Shown: one piece after another, positions 12,171 to 25,403 of the stretch | Position numbering within the stretch: the stretch's first letter is position 1 | How the letters are laid out: each line of letters opens with the position of its first letter | Assembly (NCBI GenBank): GCA_022885665.1 | Contig: JAGQDJ010000059.1 | Coordinates: 186,001 to 250,000 of the forward strand | DNA length: 64,000 nucleotides | DNA from: Triops longicaudatus | Taxonomy: Eukaryota > Arthropoda > Branchiopoda > Notostraca > Triopsidae | Reading direction: 5' to 3' | The notes under the pieces: generated by a model | Databases searched by the model: none | The model's input: only the letters and a program-made list of their open reading frames with translations | What the model was told of the DNA's origin: nothing | Program-made: the position numbers and the translations under genes

Positions 12171-15100
12171 GCGTTGACATCAGGAAAGCGGCATGTTCGA
12201 ATTCTCCAAGTGTGCGGAAAGTTTGAGCTCAATTTTGAGAATTATGCTTTTCCTAAGAAAAAATCGACAGTGGTTTGTAAGAAAGTTTTAAAGTTGTATT
12301 GATGTAAAGATAAGCGTGTCTATGTAATGCATTGTACGCCACGTTTTCTTGCGTTTTAGTTAAAACTCTATATCGTTCTTTTTCAGTTAGTCGGTTTTTG
12401 CTATTTCGTTTGAATACATTATTCCCTTTTTAAATTTGTGGAAATATTTGTGGTCCTGCTCTTAGACCCCTAAAGCTGTTCAGTGGATTAAAAGCGCGGA
12501 ACTGAATTAACATAATCGCAGATTACTCTTTTAAGGATGGTTGAAAAAGATCTCAAATGCCCAGCGAAGCTCAAAATTCGACATGATTGTAGGACATTTC
12601 ACTAGGCTGTAGTCTGCTATATATAGTAATAAGTAAAAAATCCGTTTCACAACATTTCGTTGTGACACATGTTTTACCTGTGATCACTGTTACTTCAGTG
12701 GCGCCTCTAGTGACAGGGACGGTTTTCTCGGGCCGAGGTTTTTGGGTAAGTTGTAAGAGTATATTACGATTTCGGTCGATATTTCTGCCGATTAAACAGT
12801 TTTCTCTCTCATTGGTTCTAGTCTCTTTTTATATTTTACCTGAGCAAAGTTTTTTTTATATTTAAATTAGCTCATTGAATTGGAAAACGTTTCTGAATGT
12901 TTTCTCGTGTTCTTGCGTGTGTTTCAATGGTAATTCTGCGTCTTCTGTGCAACTGCGTTTGTGCTAATTTTTTAAAGACTGCTTTTTGAATTTGAGGCCC
13001 GTAATTTCTCACGTACACCCTTGACTGTGCTGTCAGCCGAAGAGGAGATAAGCAGAAGAGACGTGGACAAAAAAAAAGAGAAATTTAATAAGGCACAAAA
13101 CATTTTTGTTGAAAGAGCGAAAAGTTCTCGAAGAAAAACTGGAGGCCTGTCATATCTAAGCTACTTCAGTGTTCTTTTTTCTTATCGATCCTCCGTTTTT
13201 TATTTTTCTTGAGATTCCCCCACTCGAATCTTTGAATGGAGTTGAAGAAGCTTCTGTGGATGATCTCCAAGCACAGGATTCTTTTTCCTTGTGCGACATT
13301 CTTTTCAACCCAAGCTCAAAGAATTTCTCTAGGAAATTTCGTTTTGATAACCGATAAAAAATTAAAGAAAAACTTGTCAAGCCTTTATTTTAAGCAAACG
13401 AACCACGCACCAATAATTTTTCAAATTATTGCCAAATTCTTTTCTTGATATGTTTTGATTGAACATTTTAAAGTAATTAGAAATTTCTCAGTTAAAGAAA
13501 TTCGAAGACCTATCCTTCGATCATACGAGTTTTTTCATAATTTCCTAAGAAAAGAAAAATAAGTAAAATGTGTCTTAAGGTTTCTAAATAACTTAAATAT
13601 TGAGACGTGGAAGTGGCACTTTTTCTTTATTAAGTAGCCAAAAAAACTGAACTTTAATAAATATCTTTGAAATTCGATCAGCGAAATAATTATTGAGTAA
13701 AAGTCTTTCAGGAATCATGAATACTGATACATGAAGCATTTTTTCTCCAAAATTGTAGTCATAGAAACCTACTATTGTTACAAAAAATCTTTTAAGTAAA
13801 GTGCTGTAACGTGATGTTAGCACTTCACCTCTTTGGAGTAAAATTATTGAGTTATTTCGCAATACGTGCATTCTTACCTAGGTCAGCGACTCTTGTATTG
13901 CTTGGAAACCGAAAGGCTTCCTCTCAATAGCTCGCACGTGCTTCTAAAATCAAAGCTTGCTGCTTCAGGTTGATTTTGAAAATCAGTGCACAATCTAAAA
14001 TATTGAAAAAAAAATAATCGGCAAACTGTAAAATGATAAAAAAAATGAAAAAATAAAAAGTTCAGTCATTTAGATTCGATAAGAAACTTTCAATGATCGG
14101 ATACTTTATTTTAAAATATCCGGAAACATTACTTTACATCGCATAATCCATGAAACCACGCTTTGTGTTCGAGTCATCATGATTTTTAAAGGAAAATGCC
14201 GAACTGCTCCTGCTGTGATAACATTTCCGATTGACATCGCAAGTCCGACATGTTGGCGTAAGCTAGGCTTTTAATTCCGGCAACGCAGGTGGCTTAGACA
14301 CATCCAACTCACAAAAACCAACGTTAATGGCAGTATTCATGAGTCACATAGCCTTTCAGGCTTTACTTTTCATGGTAGAAGGACGAAAGGATTAAAAGCA
14401 AGGTGGAGAAAAAAGGTGAGCTATTTAAAGAAAGCTCATTATATCGTGGGAAGTTTGTGAGTACGAGGTTGCAATAATAAATGGATGTTAAAAAGCTTCG
14501 TGGAGTAAAATTTCTTATTTTTTAACTTATTATGGCTTAGGGCTTATTAAGATATCGTTTAGGAAATTTGTAAAACTGAGATTGTTATACTCTTTAGAGT
14601 ACAATATAGTGCGATCACAATATTTAACATTGTAGAAGAAATTTTGAAGTAATTGACACACAATCTGGATGTGTTATTTCTGAATTCCGCATTTTTATGG
14701 CCCTTTGAATTCTGCCGAATGCACAATTTTTTTAGGATAGAAAGTTAGTAAAACTGAAAAATTAATTTTCGTATTTTTTTGACAAAAGTAAAAAGAAAAT
14801 ATGTGAAGGTTACAATATACACGTAGACTTAAAAAAAAGAGTACAGGAAAAGTCTCGGAAAATGAATGAGCCGTTTTTAAGTTATTGTCTTCAAGGTTCA
14901 AGACAAATTGTAAAACTTGCATAGCGACATCTCTAAAATACACCAATCGAATTTAAGGACTTTTACACTAAAGTATTTTAGAAAAAAGAAAATCCTGTAA
15001 TGGGTAATGGAATTTAAATACGCCGTATTGACGAAAAAACTGACAATGGTTCAGTGTAACTGATTTTATTACAAAACTTTGAGGCAATTTAAAAATTAAA

Positions 15101-18030
15101 TAACTTTCCAAATTTTACTGTTACAAAGACTTTCAAAAATATCTTGAGAGTCTTTGCGAAAACTTGCATGCCGTTTCCCGTATAATTTGGTCTTAAGCAA
15201 CAAGCTTCGCCCATGACTTAAACTTAAGCCGCATTCGTCTTTCAAACTGTTTGCAGCAAAAACTGTTCTGAAAATGATTTTCTTTTTTTACCCTTTGTCA
15301 AAGATATGATTAAATCCGTCGATTTATATAGTTAATATCTACTGCTTTTGATGAGATCTGGTGTTCATTTCGGAAATTACACATGTGGAATGTAATTAAG
15401 CTTCGAGCTCGAGTAGGACAATTTCTGGTTACTTGGCAGTGACTAGCGGGTTCGTCTAGACAAGAGGAAAGCAAAATGACAAGCACACCTAAGTGTGCGT
15501 GCCACCGAAAAAATGCGGTCCTAATACCAGCAAATGCGTCCGTTGCTGATGTTGTGAACAAAGCTCTCCTCAAAAGTGAAACACTTTGATTTTTTTAAGG
15601 AAAATATGTAGGTATTATGTTCAAGTGGTTTAGCTCGTACACATACAAGTGGTCACGTTGCACTCAACGTGAAAAACTAGCTATGACGCACGCAATAATA
15701 ATTGAGCTGTCGATGTTACAGCGCCGAAATCACCAGATCACTATTCGGGAAAAAAGAAACTGTTAGCAAACTGAAGATAATTGGTTGATTTATTTCTTCA
15801 ATTTCACTTCCTATTCTTCGCTACAATTTGTTTTTACATATACAGCTACCAATTAATGAGAAGCTGTTCTTCAACGAAAAATATTACGTTATACGTTTTA
15901 AATAATCGCTGTGTAATTGTGAAATTTAGCAACACTGTACATGCTTGCATTGTTGCTTGGTGAACTAGCTTTGCCTTAGCTTTTTTTTAGCCTTCTTTTC
16001 GTTGTGTTATTCTGTCTTACTCGCTCCTTAAATGCGTGTTGTGTCTGAACCTTACTTATAACAACGATGACAAGTAACGCATGCGTTACAACGAACTCTT
16101 TTATAGCTGTCAGCTATTGCATACAGTTTTTGGTCTCAAGTATGTAAATGCGCAGTAACAGCGTCTTATTTAACGAATTTCGTGTATGAAATTTTTTGCT
16201 TCCTCCGAAATGGTTATAACGAAATTTGCTGTAATACGGTGAAAATACCTAGAAATGAGAAGTGAAACAAAAAAGCTGATTTTAGTAACAATGAAGACGC
16301 TCGCATAGCGGAAATACTGAACGAATCAATTAGTGGCTGGGCCATAACAATCAAATGGGGAACACGATAGTCTACGTGCGTTAAAATAAATAAACATCGG
16401 TATTGAAAAAAGAGTTCGATAACCTAAGAAACCTAATTGATTTAAAAGACACAGTTACCAATAGTTACCGGCAGCCGTGACTATCGGCAGAAACTGTCTC
16501 GTTCCAGCTTGTCTTTCGTGTTTCTTTTGACCCACCTAGCAAAGCAGGGAGGTGAATCTTCTCCTGAAGTGCCAAGTACTTGACTTGATGGAGGCTCTCG
16601 GTCACGTTTTCTCCTGTTTTCCTGCAGGATTAAATTGTTGAGTCGCGTTTTCTTGCCTGTATCGCCATGCTGCTACCCTTTTTCCTCTCTTTTACTTGTG
16701 TTACGGGTATTAAAGAGATCTCGTGCCCCGGAAATCCAGCAGTGTTGGCCTAAGTCACATGAGGTCGTTGGCAATGCTGTGGTTACATTGCTTTCATTTC
16801 ACTAGGGAACCAATTACCCAAAGGTTCACGTCCGAGCTTACGGTACAGCTTGCTTAAATCCTTGTTACTGGAATATACTTGTTATATAGGGAGATCCCAA
16901 TTACATCAACTTAAGTGAACCGATGCAGGTAGAGTAATAGTCGCTTTAATGAAAGATTGACGTAATCGGACAGAAAACCTCTTAAAACAGTCAACTTAAC
17001 TTTCTTTGCGTAGTGCACGAAGACAGTAACGAAAAAAAGAAGACATTTGGTGGTTTCCACTACCTTTTTAAGCGGGATTAGTAACAAGATCTGAGTTAGA
17101 CGAAAAGATCGTAGAAGTACCATAAAAAAATAACCGATGGGCTTCAATTCCTTGTATTCTGCGAAAAACAAAGGCAGACGACATAAAAAAAATTACGTTA
17201 GAAAAAGATCGTGGAAAATTAGCGAGTATTTAAATTAAAAAGTTGAGTTCGCTAGAGGAGATACGAGTCGATTGTAACATTTCCTTTTTTTTCCAGTTAC
17301 TACTCGGTGCACGAGCTATACTCTCACCTGAGTTTACAGCCTTTAGATGGCGATGTCGTCCGGCTCTCGTTTGAGTCATTAACGCATAACAAGCGAAAAA
17401 TAAGAGCATATTAGCGTGAAAACCGGAGGCTCCTACAGTGCTACAACAGTGTACGTGGTAGTTTAAATGTAACACGGGGGCTATCGCGTGTTTGCCGTTA
17501 AAGAAAAATAGCCAATCGATTTGTTATTATTGTTGTCTCAATAGATCTTATTATTTACACTAGTTATGGACCAGTTAATACTGAAAATTTCAGTTACAAA
17601 TTAGTGAATTCATTGAATGTGGCTCTTATATGACTTTACAAGCGATACAGAAAATTTACAAAATAAGAAAAAGAGCTCACCGTCGTTGGAGTCGGTTTCT
17701 AGTTAAATTCCTTAAAAAAATACTGATTTTTCATTCTGTGGTTCACAAAACGTGCATCTGCACTGCAATATCTCTGTTGCAACTGCACTGCAATATCTCT
17801 GGCTTTTTATGCATTGTGGAAAATTAAAGGAGGGTAGGGACAAAAGTAACAATATGCGAAAGTAACAAAAGCCATAAGATTTGAACGAGAGGTTTCTTGT
17901 GACTGTAGAAAATCACATCCATATCATATAGCGTTAATTAGCACTATACAAAGTTGCATGCGGAATTATTGAGAATTAATCTAGATATTCAATAGTGTCG
18001 ATTTTTCGTAGCTTTTCTTAGGAGAAATGG
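12171..18030. other. Intergenic stretch with two weak coding-like patches
   Basis: Patch 1 (12975-13357, plus): an open frame rich in Lys/Glu/Arg up to 13212, and an overlapping frame 13169-13357 in a different phase whose C-terminal part reads as plausible protein. Patch 2 (about 16470-16640, minus): a less AT-rich segment with two overlapping protein-like frames and an acceptor-like CCTGCAG. No family was recognised for either. The remainder, including 13.4-16.4 kb and 16.9-17.7 kb, is AT-rich with nothing identified. Confidence 0.3.
17758..17801 (+). repeat. Two-copy 25-bp tandem duplication
   Basis: The 19-base string CTGCACTGCAATATCTCTG occurs at 17758-17776 and identically at 17783-17801, separated by TTGCAA. 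Confidence 0.9.
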
Positions 18031-18034
18031 GCGG

Positions 18035-18665
18035 TAATTTATCGCCTCATAAATCTCAGATACCATAGTCCCTTAGTTATTTTACAGGGAGACCTAGAAT
18101 TCCCAGGACACCCGTGGAAACGGTTGTAACAGCCGATTTCCCGACCAGGGGAAATGAGTCGTGAAAAACGGCAACGCTCATAACGTAGCTTGGTTAGGAG
18201 TTCAGAACTGTCGGCTATGAGGAAATAGATCACATACAGAAGGGCAAGGTTTGTCTTAGCTTAAGTACATGGAGCAGCTGTAAATAATTACGAAGAAAAC
18301 AGCTATAGTCTGTAAAAACAACGCAAACTGTTTACCTGTAGGACGTCCTAATGGGAACCATGTGGCGTTTAAAAATTATGCCTCCACAATACGTTGCGTA
18401 TGTCTGTTTACGTAAACAATTGTTCTTATAGTTTGCTACTTCTTGACGGAGATGAAGTTAAAATCTTTCAATATTGCTTGTGTCTATAATTGCAAACTTT
18501 CGTTGTGATGCGTTTAGTGTACCATAAAAAACTTGATTGATAAAATTTCTTATGGGAAACGCACATTGCACACGATGTTACCATTGTTTCCACGGGTTAC
18601 ACACTTATAACAAACGAAGGCCTCCAACTTTGAAAGCTATACTGTAAGAAATGGGTACCAAAATC
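18035..18665 (-). repeat. Interspersed repeat family R1, copy B (minus strand)
   Basis: The reverse complement aligns with copies A, C and D: it carries CCATAAGAAATTTTA, ACGAAAGTTTGCAATTATAG, TTAACTTCATCTCCGTCAAG and GCCACATGGTTCCCATTAGG. Beyond the CTTCTGTATGTGAT block it shares a downstream module with copy C only, including GAAATCGGC and GGTGTCCTGGGAATTCTAGG. The 64-codon minus frame at 18039-18233 falls in that module, and copy C shows related codons there, but it is too short and too decayed to call a protein. Confidence 0.85.
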
Positions 18666-21600
18666 TGGTGCTTTTGCGCCTAAAACTTATAGTTGCCACC
18701 ATGTAATGGTACCTTCGTCAAAATATGGTTTTCTCCCCTAAGTCTTGAGTTGCACTGTGCGCGAAGTCAGTAGCATTTACTCAAATTTAGTCTAACTATG
18801 CAAATTTTTACCTACTTATTCACAATTTTTGGATACGTGTCCCAAGACCCAGTAGCCTGCGGTTAAAAATGACGTTTACATTATTACTATAGTTTTGTAT
18901 CCCTACTTTTCTTTGACTACTTTTTTTTGCGGTGGATACACGGACATGTAATAATTTATACGTAAGAACTTTGTATCGTTTGTAAGAAATTTGTATCGTT
19001 CCACGACGTTTCCCCATTCCCCATAGCTTCCACTGTGCCTCACCTTCATACTGGGGCGAAAAAAGATAAGCTAAAGCGGGAAAGATTTGAAAACCAGAAA
19101 TCTGAATGCTACTACCCCTTCCAATTGGCTGAGAGCCTTGAGCGAAACCGTTGGGCAAGGAAGGGGTGCGGCATGGCGTTTTCGCATCATGTCTGTTTTG
19201 GTGTCGCGTTGCAAGGTGCTGTGTCCAAAAGAATTTTGTTCTTCGTGATTATTTCAGATAAGTTGTGCAAGTTTACCTTGGTGTGACTAGAAACATCTAC
19301 CTTGTCCTATTATCTTGGCAGTGGCCATTTTCCAAAAGTGATAATGCAGTGAAATAGAAGAGTCGCAGGGAATTGTATTGTTTACCCTAAGCTGCAACAT
19401 TAAGAAAGATATCCTGTGACTTTACTCCATGTGCCTTGCTTGGTTTCCTTGGAGCTGTTAAAATTGTTCTGTCTAAAGTGCCTTTGTTTATTTCTCGATT
19501 TTGCAAAGATGTGTTGGTTTACGGCGTTTTATATTTTTGTTGAAAAGGGTTGATTTTTTCTGGTCAATTTGTCAAATTTGTGAAGTTGTATGTGCTGTTT
19601 TACGACGTGACATATTTTTTATTCATATGGGCGATTTTTTTAAAATATTTTCTTGTGTATTATTTATTTGGTGAATTGTCTAGTATTGTGAGCTGTTTTT
19701 TGCAAAATTTTTTGAAAGATTGCTCTTCACTGGTGTCATTCACTGTACACATTAGCCCCAAGTTTTGTTGTGCGTTGTCTGCTCTAAGTACTATACGTGA
19801 AATGTGTTTTCTGTGTGTAATTCGTGTGATTTGTTGCATCAGTTGCAAGTTTTTAATGAGTTTTTAGAGGATTCAAATACACCAGTTTTGCAAGAAAAAT
19901 TTAACGTCTTTTGGGCGAGACTCCCACCCGCTTGTTTTAGAGGTTTAGTAGCACCAATTAGTTCCCAAGTTTTTAGGGGGAATTTTTGCTCAAAAATTAG
20001 TGGAAATATTTACAAGTGTAGTTAACTTTTACTTTACGTTTTTAAGAAGCATACAGTAGCTTAACAGAGAGCAGAAGTAAACCTGCATCCAGTGGTTGTA
20101 CATCCAGATGACAGTAAAGTTCGTGCTACGAGAAAAAAGGGACAATGTTACTATTGTCCCTACCCTCCACTACTTCTAGGTGTTACTTTCAAAGCTTTTA
20201 AGTTATTGCTCAGAATCTTCTGTTCAACTTAAAAATAATCTTTTCAGTTCATTTCCATTTCAAAAATAGGTATCACAATAAAGAGTAGGATCTTTAAGAA
20301 AAGCAGCTAAATTGATTTTAATTAATTTCTCGTTTAACATTTTTCCTTCGCATGAAGCTAGCTTAGTGGATAGGCCTCAATATTTAGTCTGTACATAATT
20401 TTTTAAAACCTCTTTTGACGGTTTTACAAATGTCACGATTTTGTTACTTTTGCCTCGCGTGACAAGGCACCTACTTTAATAAAGACATTACATAATCCCT
20501 CCATGACATTCCTAAGATAATTGTCATACCAGGAAGCTTGCTTATTCGGGTTTCAAATTATCATAATTGGTTGGAAATGTGAAATTGGTGAAAACGATTT
20601 GCGAGGACTGTGCTATTGATGCTCAAAGGCTCGATCTGTTTCTTTCCCCAACTCCTATACGACTAGTAAACGAAGTTGCTGGGACAACTGGCTAGGAAAC
20701 CACGTTCCAAACACTTGCGTTTGCGTGAGTGCACTGCGAAAATTGATACCGGAAATTGGTTTTCAGAATATTCCAGAAATTGGTACGTCCTTCTCAAAAT
20801 TTACAGCTGTCCCTAAGGTAGTTTCCTCCTCTTTGTGATGGGACAACAGCCTCTCATAACTGGTAGCTTATGTACAAAGTCGGCGATCTCACCTCTACTA
20901 TTAGTACCTTTCCCCAAAACAACATTAGGCTGTCGCAAAAAAATAGGTGGTCCAAATTGGCCAGAACGGGTATTTACACGTAATGCCAATAGTATGTATG
21001 AGTTCCGTCAGAGGGAGGCACCCAAGGTTGGGAGTGGTCGGGACGTTGAGAGACAACAGTGTTTCGTTATTAGTGGCAGGGCAAGTTATAAGATCTGTTC
21101 AGTGTATTACAGTTGATAAATTAATACACCGTATATGAATAGATCATAAATTAATCCTGTGTATGCAACTAGTCATGGAACTGTTCGTTAAAACTAAAGC
21201 AGAAGCTCATGTATTACAGAACCTTGTTATGTTGACAACGTGACGTGACAACGTTAACAAAGGCCTTAAACCTACCCTAAGCTTTCGTCAAGAGACTATA
21301 CGTGGCTTTTAAGGTGACGCTTTGAAGAAAACAGATCAATGAAAATATGTGTGCCGCTTCCATAGAGAATGGAAATTTGGAAGCGAATCGCGTGTTAAGT
21401 GTTGATTTGTGTGCGTGTATGTTGCGTATATGGATGTATTTTGTGCTTGAATTTGTCTGCTATGTTCAGTATACGTGGACGACATGAATGGCTGTGAATT
21501 GTGAATAATATTAAACATCGCGTTTGAATATATGTTTGTTTGTATGTATGTATGCTCGTATTGTAAATTAAAATAATTTGATGTTTGTTTTTCACTGAGA

Positions 21601-22880
21601 TTCTGTAATGTATTTTACCGCAACTGATTTTTCTTTTCTTGTGTGTTGACCTGTGCATTGATTGATTCGCATTGCATTGTATTTTGACTTGTGTACAATT
21701 TTAATTTTTTATATTTTGCTTTTTAACTAGACCAGGTTTCTTAATAAATAAAAACGTAACAAAGTAAAATTCTGCTTCAAATGTAGTAATCAATAGTAAG
21801 TAAACTTTTAGGCGAAACATTTTTGTAAAAAATGGGGTTTATATTTCGAAATTACGTGTTTTAATATACATGCGTTTCGTAACTTAGTCTTCAGAAACCA
21901 AGAATTATTAATACTAGGTTAATGGCGCTGATAACCCTTATTCTGGAATTAAATAATATCAATTTGGGGCTATCGTAAATACTAAGTTCTGCGAGTTTCA
22001 TATACCGGTTTTAGATGGGAGCCGCATAAATTTTGTCTGGTGCAAAAAAAAAGAGAGAAAAAAAGAAAAGAAAAAAAAATTGACTCCTGCTATTTTTTTT
22101 TATTTTTGCCCCAAAAGATGAGGACTTTTCTTAGAGTGTGGTAATAGAATTCACATTATTTTATAACATTGTTACACCTAGCTAACGTTAAAAACTCTCC
22201 GCATCGTGACAAACAAAGGTATGATACCTAAAATCGGTATCCCGGATAAAAAGTAATACAAATCTTCACTGGCAATATTTATGTCGATTATCGTGTTTCT
22301 TTAGTATTTGCTTAAGTTACGAGTGTCTGAATGCGTTTCTTCTACTTGTTGCGTAATCGTACAGTACATTCTCTTCATAACTTGATAATGAATGCATAAG
22401 GAACGGCGTGTGACGTTGAGTCTGATGGCCAATGATCATGCGACGCATTTCACTGAATAGAGGTTTAATTAAGATTGCTGGCGTTTCTCACGTAGCTTTC
22501 TTAAAGCTAGAAACTTTTTTAATGAGAGGATATGTTATAAATTTCCTTTTACAATTACTTTTAATCATGTATGATGTTTCCGATAAAGCGATCAATCTTT
22601 CTAATATCTTTCTAACAAAAAAGTACGACTTTGTCAATTTTTCGTGTCTTTGAATTCGTGAAGATTTGAAGCAAATAAGACTACTGTTTCTGCTCTTGTG
22701 ATTACTTCGTAAAATTTAGTAATTTGTTCTTAAATTACGCGTTCAAAGTTACACCAAGCATTAACAACGTTGAACGCGATCATGAAATTGGCACACGAAA
22801 GTTCACAGAAATAAACATATTTGCATAAAACTTCTTGACATTGTTTATGTTGATTAGTCGAACAAACTTAACAGTTTCGC
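18666..22880. other. Intergenic stretch with T/G-skewed blocks
   Basis: Two plus-strand T/G-rich blocks stand out: 19480-19870 (open plus frame of 105 codons, hydrophobic) and 21380-21730. A less AT-rich segment lies at 20640-21120, with a 93-codon plus frame (20835-21116) that has no recognised domain. A two-copy imperfect duplication of about 20 bases lies near 18958-18999. No gene is called. Confidence 0.4.
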
Positions 22881-22889
22881 TTAAAGAAA

Positions 22890-23400
22890 AGGGTTTTCGT
22901 TCTTCGAAGAAAAATATTAACGAAAGGAGAACGGGGGAAAAGAGGCAGTTAAGCCTCAATAATTGCTTTTCCTTTTTAATTTCCCACATCTTTGCGCTTT
23001 CGACGCTTACTGTTGCTACTTTAGTCTTGTCTATTTACTTTAAGTTCAACTTTCAAGGGTGTTTTTTTTCTGATTTGAGTTTTTACGCGCTTTTCATCAC
23101 AACTTAGGCTTTCCTGGCTGCGACACGCTCACTTTCAAAAACTCGTAAGCTATAACATGGGAAAGTGGTCAGATTCAGCCGGAAATCTTTGAACATCGAA
23201 TTTGCCTACTGTGTTTTGATTTATATGACAGAGACAGGGGTCAGTGTTGAGTCTTGAACCAAAAAGTCATAGACATTTGTCATAGTTTCCTCTGTGTACG
23301 TGAAAATTCAAAGATAAAAATTTGCCAAAAATATATCTTACATTAAACCTCTTGGTGCTATGAATATGCCCAAACTAAGTCTTCCTGAGCTAACAAAGCC
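22890..23400 (+). repeat. Interspersed repeat family R3, copy 2
   Basis: It aligns with 155-650 and 38030-38480. Landmarks are TTTTCATCACAACTTAGG, CGACACGCTC, AACTCGTAAGCTATAACATGGGAAA, AACATCGAATTTGCC and CCTCTTGGTGCTATGAATATGCCC. Confidence 0.75.
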
Positions 23401-23754
23401 AATTATTCGCTTACTCTGACAACATCTAGCTTGTTACGTTACACTGAGCAGCAGTACGTGTCCTACTATTGTTCCCCATATTTTCGAGTTGCCCAATGTG
23501 CTCAAGACAATTCCAGTTGACGATAAGAATTGGAACATTTTGTATTGTAAAAGAAAAGCAACGTTGTACTGAAGGATAGTTTTTTTTGTGGGGAGGGGTA
23601 GTTTTTGAGCATTTATTTTCGGGCGTCAGAAAGGGAAAATTGAGACGTCTTTACAAAAAGTTTTTTAACTGGGAAAAAACAGACGCTTATCAAATATTAA
23701 GGAGTCTACACTAGAAAAGTTTAGTAAAAAAGAAAAGAGCAAATTGAGGGAAAA
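23401..23754. other. Short AT-rich spacer between repeat copies
   Basis: It contains G and A homopolymer runs and no open frame, structural RNA or repeat that I recognise. Confidence 0.4.
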
Positions 23755-24070
23755 AAATTAACCCGTCCCGTTAAGAAACGGGATCTGGTTAAATCCTTTG
23801 TACCGCTCAACAGATGTATCGAACAATTAAGTAAAAATGCTTTCTATGTTTTCTATAAGTTGGAAAATAATCCTTGCAAATATCAGCTACGAATTTATTG
23901 TACTGGATTTTGTACGATATGTTAAAACTCCGGAGTGATGATTTAGTACGTTTTCGACTGACGCCATTACCACTGTAGAGCGTGACTTGGCAACGCTGCG
24001 TCTGCCCGCAATTCAAACCTTCTACTCGACCACTCCCACAGACCACAACACAGAAGAAAATGGCGGATAC
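23755..24070 (+). repeat. Interspersed repeat family R4, copy 2 (3' half)
   Basis: It matches the second half of the 29655-30130 copy. Landmarks are GATTTTGTACGATATGTTAAAACTCC, GTGATGATTTAGTACG, GACTTGGCAACGCTGCG and CCCGCAATTCAAA. The minus-strand 88-codon frame here is incidental. Confidence 0.75.
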
Positions 24071-24527
24071 CAAAGCTGTTCCCTCAAATGTTGCTTTTTC
24101 TTGTTTTCATTTAGCATTTAGACAAAGTCATGCGTCCTATTGCACAAACCAGAGCTAGTGTGTTTCCGTAATCGATAGGGATTATAACTGCAAGTTTTCT
24201 TCAAGACATTTCAAGTTCATCATGAAACATTAATGGAAAAAATCAACTGGTTTCCTTTATGGCAAAAAAACGGACAAATTGTCGTGCACCTATGTCCAAA
24301 CTGTGTACCCAGTATTTCGTTTTGTACACTCAGAAAAGGCCCAAGTTTTCAGGTCGTTTTCCTTGATTTCGTCGTCTTGAAGCTTACAAAATCTCGTTTG
24401 GTTGCCAGAGCACTAGTTCATCTAATGACTATAACTTTGGGTTGGAGTCTTATCCGCACGTGAAGAGAAACATGAAGAGCAGAACACGGTCCTGTCTCTC
24501 TCTATTGCAAGAATGGAAAAGGTATTA

Positions 24528-24529
<2 letters not shown>

Positions 24530-24558
<29 letters not shown>
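24530..24558. repeat. Homopolymer of 29 T
   Basis: An uninterrupted T run downstream of the spz transcript end (A-run on the spz sense strand). No bounding element was recognised. Confidence 0.95.
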
Positions 24559-24564
<6 letters not shown>

Positions 24565-24779
24565 AAAAGTAACTGAATCAAACTTACATTTAATTTGTCG
24601 ATTAATTTTTGTTCTTACCACATGCAACTTTTCTTTGGCTGCGTTGCATTATTTGTTATTAACTTAAATTTTTGTAGCCTCAAGAAAGCTTTCAATCAAA
24701 AGCTACGATTTTTGGTACTTCTTCGCAGCGTTTCCGTTGTGCCTGTACAGAAATAAAGGCAGCAAAGCGAAAATTGAAA

Positions 24780-25403
24780 AGAAACAGTTTCCATTTATTT
24801 TCCTCAAACATTCGTGCACCAAACTGTAACACGTTTACCAAAGATTGCGCTTCCATTCACAAATTTTCAAAGGCAGAAACTGCTTTCTTTCAAATTTACG
24901 CATCTAACATCACACATAAGCGCATCAGCCAGCCAATTTTCTTTCAAAATATGTCTCTGTGCTCAAAACAGACCCTCATTCGCATTTTCGCTGTTCAGTT
25001 GTTTCCACCACCTGTGGTTAAAAATATCTGCGACACCATACAAAACGCTTTCTCATCTTTTATTCCAGTTTCTTTCAGAAAATCTCGAATTGGATCGTTA
25101 GTTTACCAACAAATTCTAACAAATACAGCCAACTTTCTTCTCGTAATCACTGAGATCCCCTCAACCCTTCACAAACTTTTGTAAAACCCTGGCAAGTGTC
25201 GATTTTGCTTTTTTACTCCATAATTTACATGTAATATTATAACTAACGTTTTCGTCTCTAATTATTTTTGTTGCCACCTGCACGCAAAACAAAAGAAAAT
25301 TATCTGAATTTCTTTGATTTCGAATTGTTTTCTTCGTTGACGCATCGATGTTGAAATAGTTCCAATGACGATTTCGGATTATGGAAAAACTGAAAAGCCT
25401 TTC
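24780..25403 (-). other. Probable spz 3' untranslated region
   Basis: On the spz sense (minus) strand this segment is G-rich and C-poor, and it starts directly after the stop codon at 25404-25406. Two sense-strand AATAAA signals are present, at 25058-25063 and 24794-24799. The skew also keeps a 136-codon plus-strand frame open (24774-25184), which I regard as an artefact. Which signal is used cannot be told from sequence. Confidence 0.5.
25058..25063 (-). promoter_or_regulatory. Candidate polyadenylation signal for spz
   Basis: AATAAA on the minus strand, about 340 bases after the stop codon. A second one lies at 24794-24799. Confidence 0.45.

Noticed and set aside
20129..20170. Short perfect inverted repeat GGGACAAT...ATTGTCCC
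   Set aside because: Only 8-bp arms with no flanking duplication or terminator context; too short to call an element.
24774..25184. 136- and 95-codon plus-strand frames
   Set aside because: They lie antisense in the probable spz 3' UTR, where sense-strand G over C skew keeps the opposite strand open.
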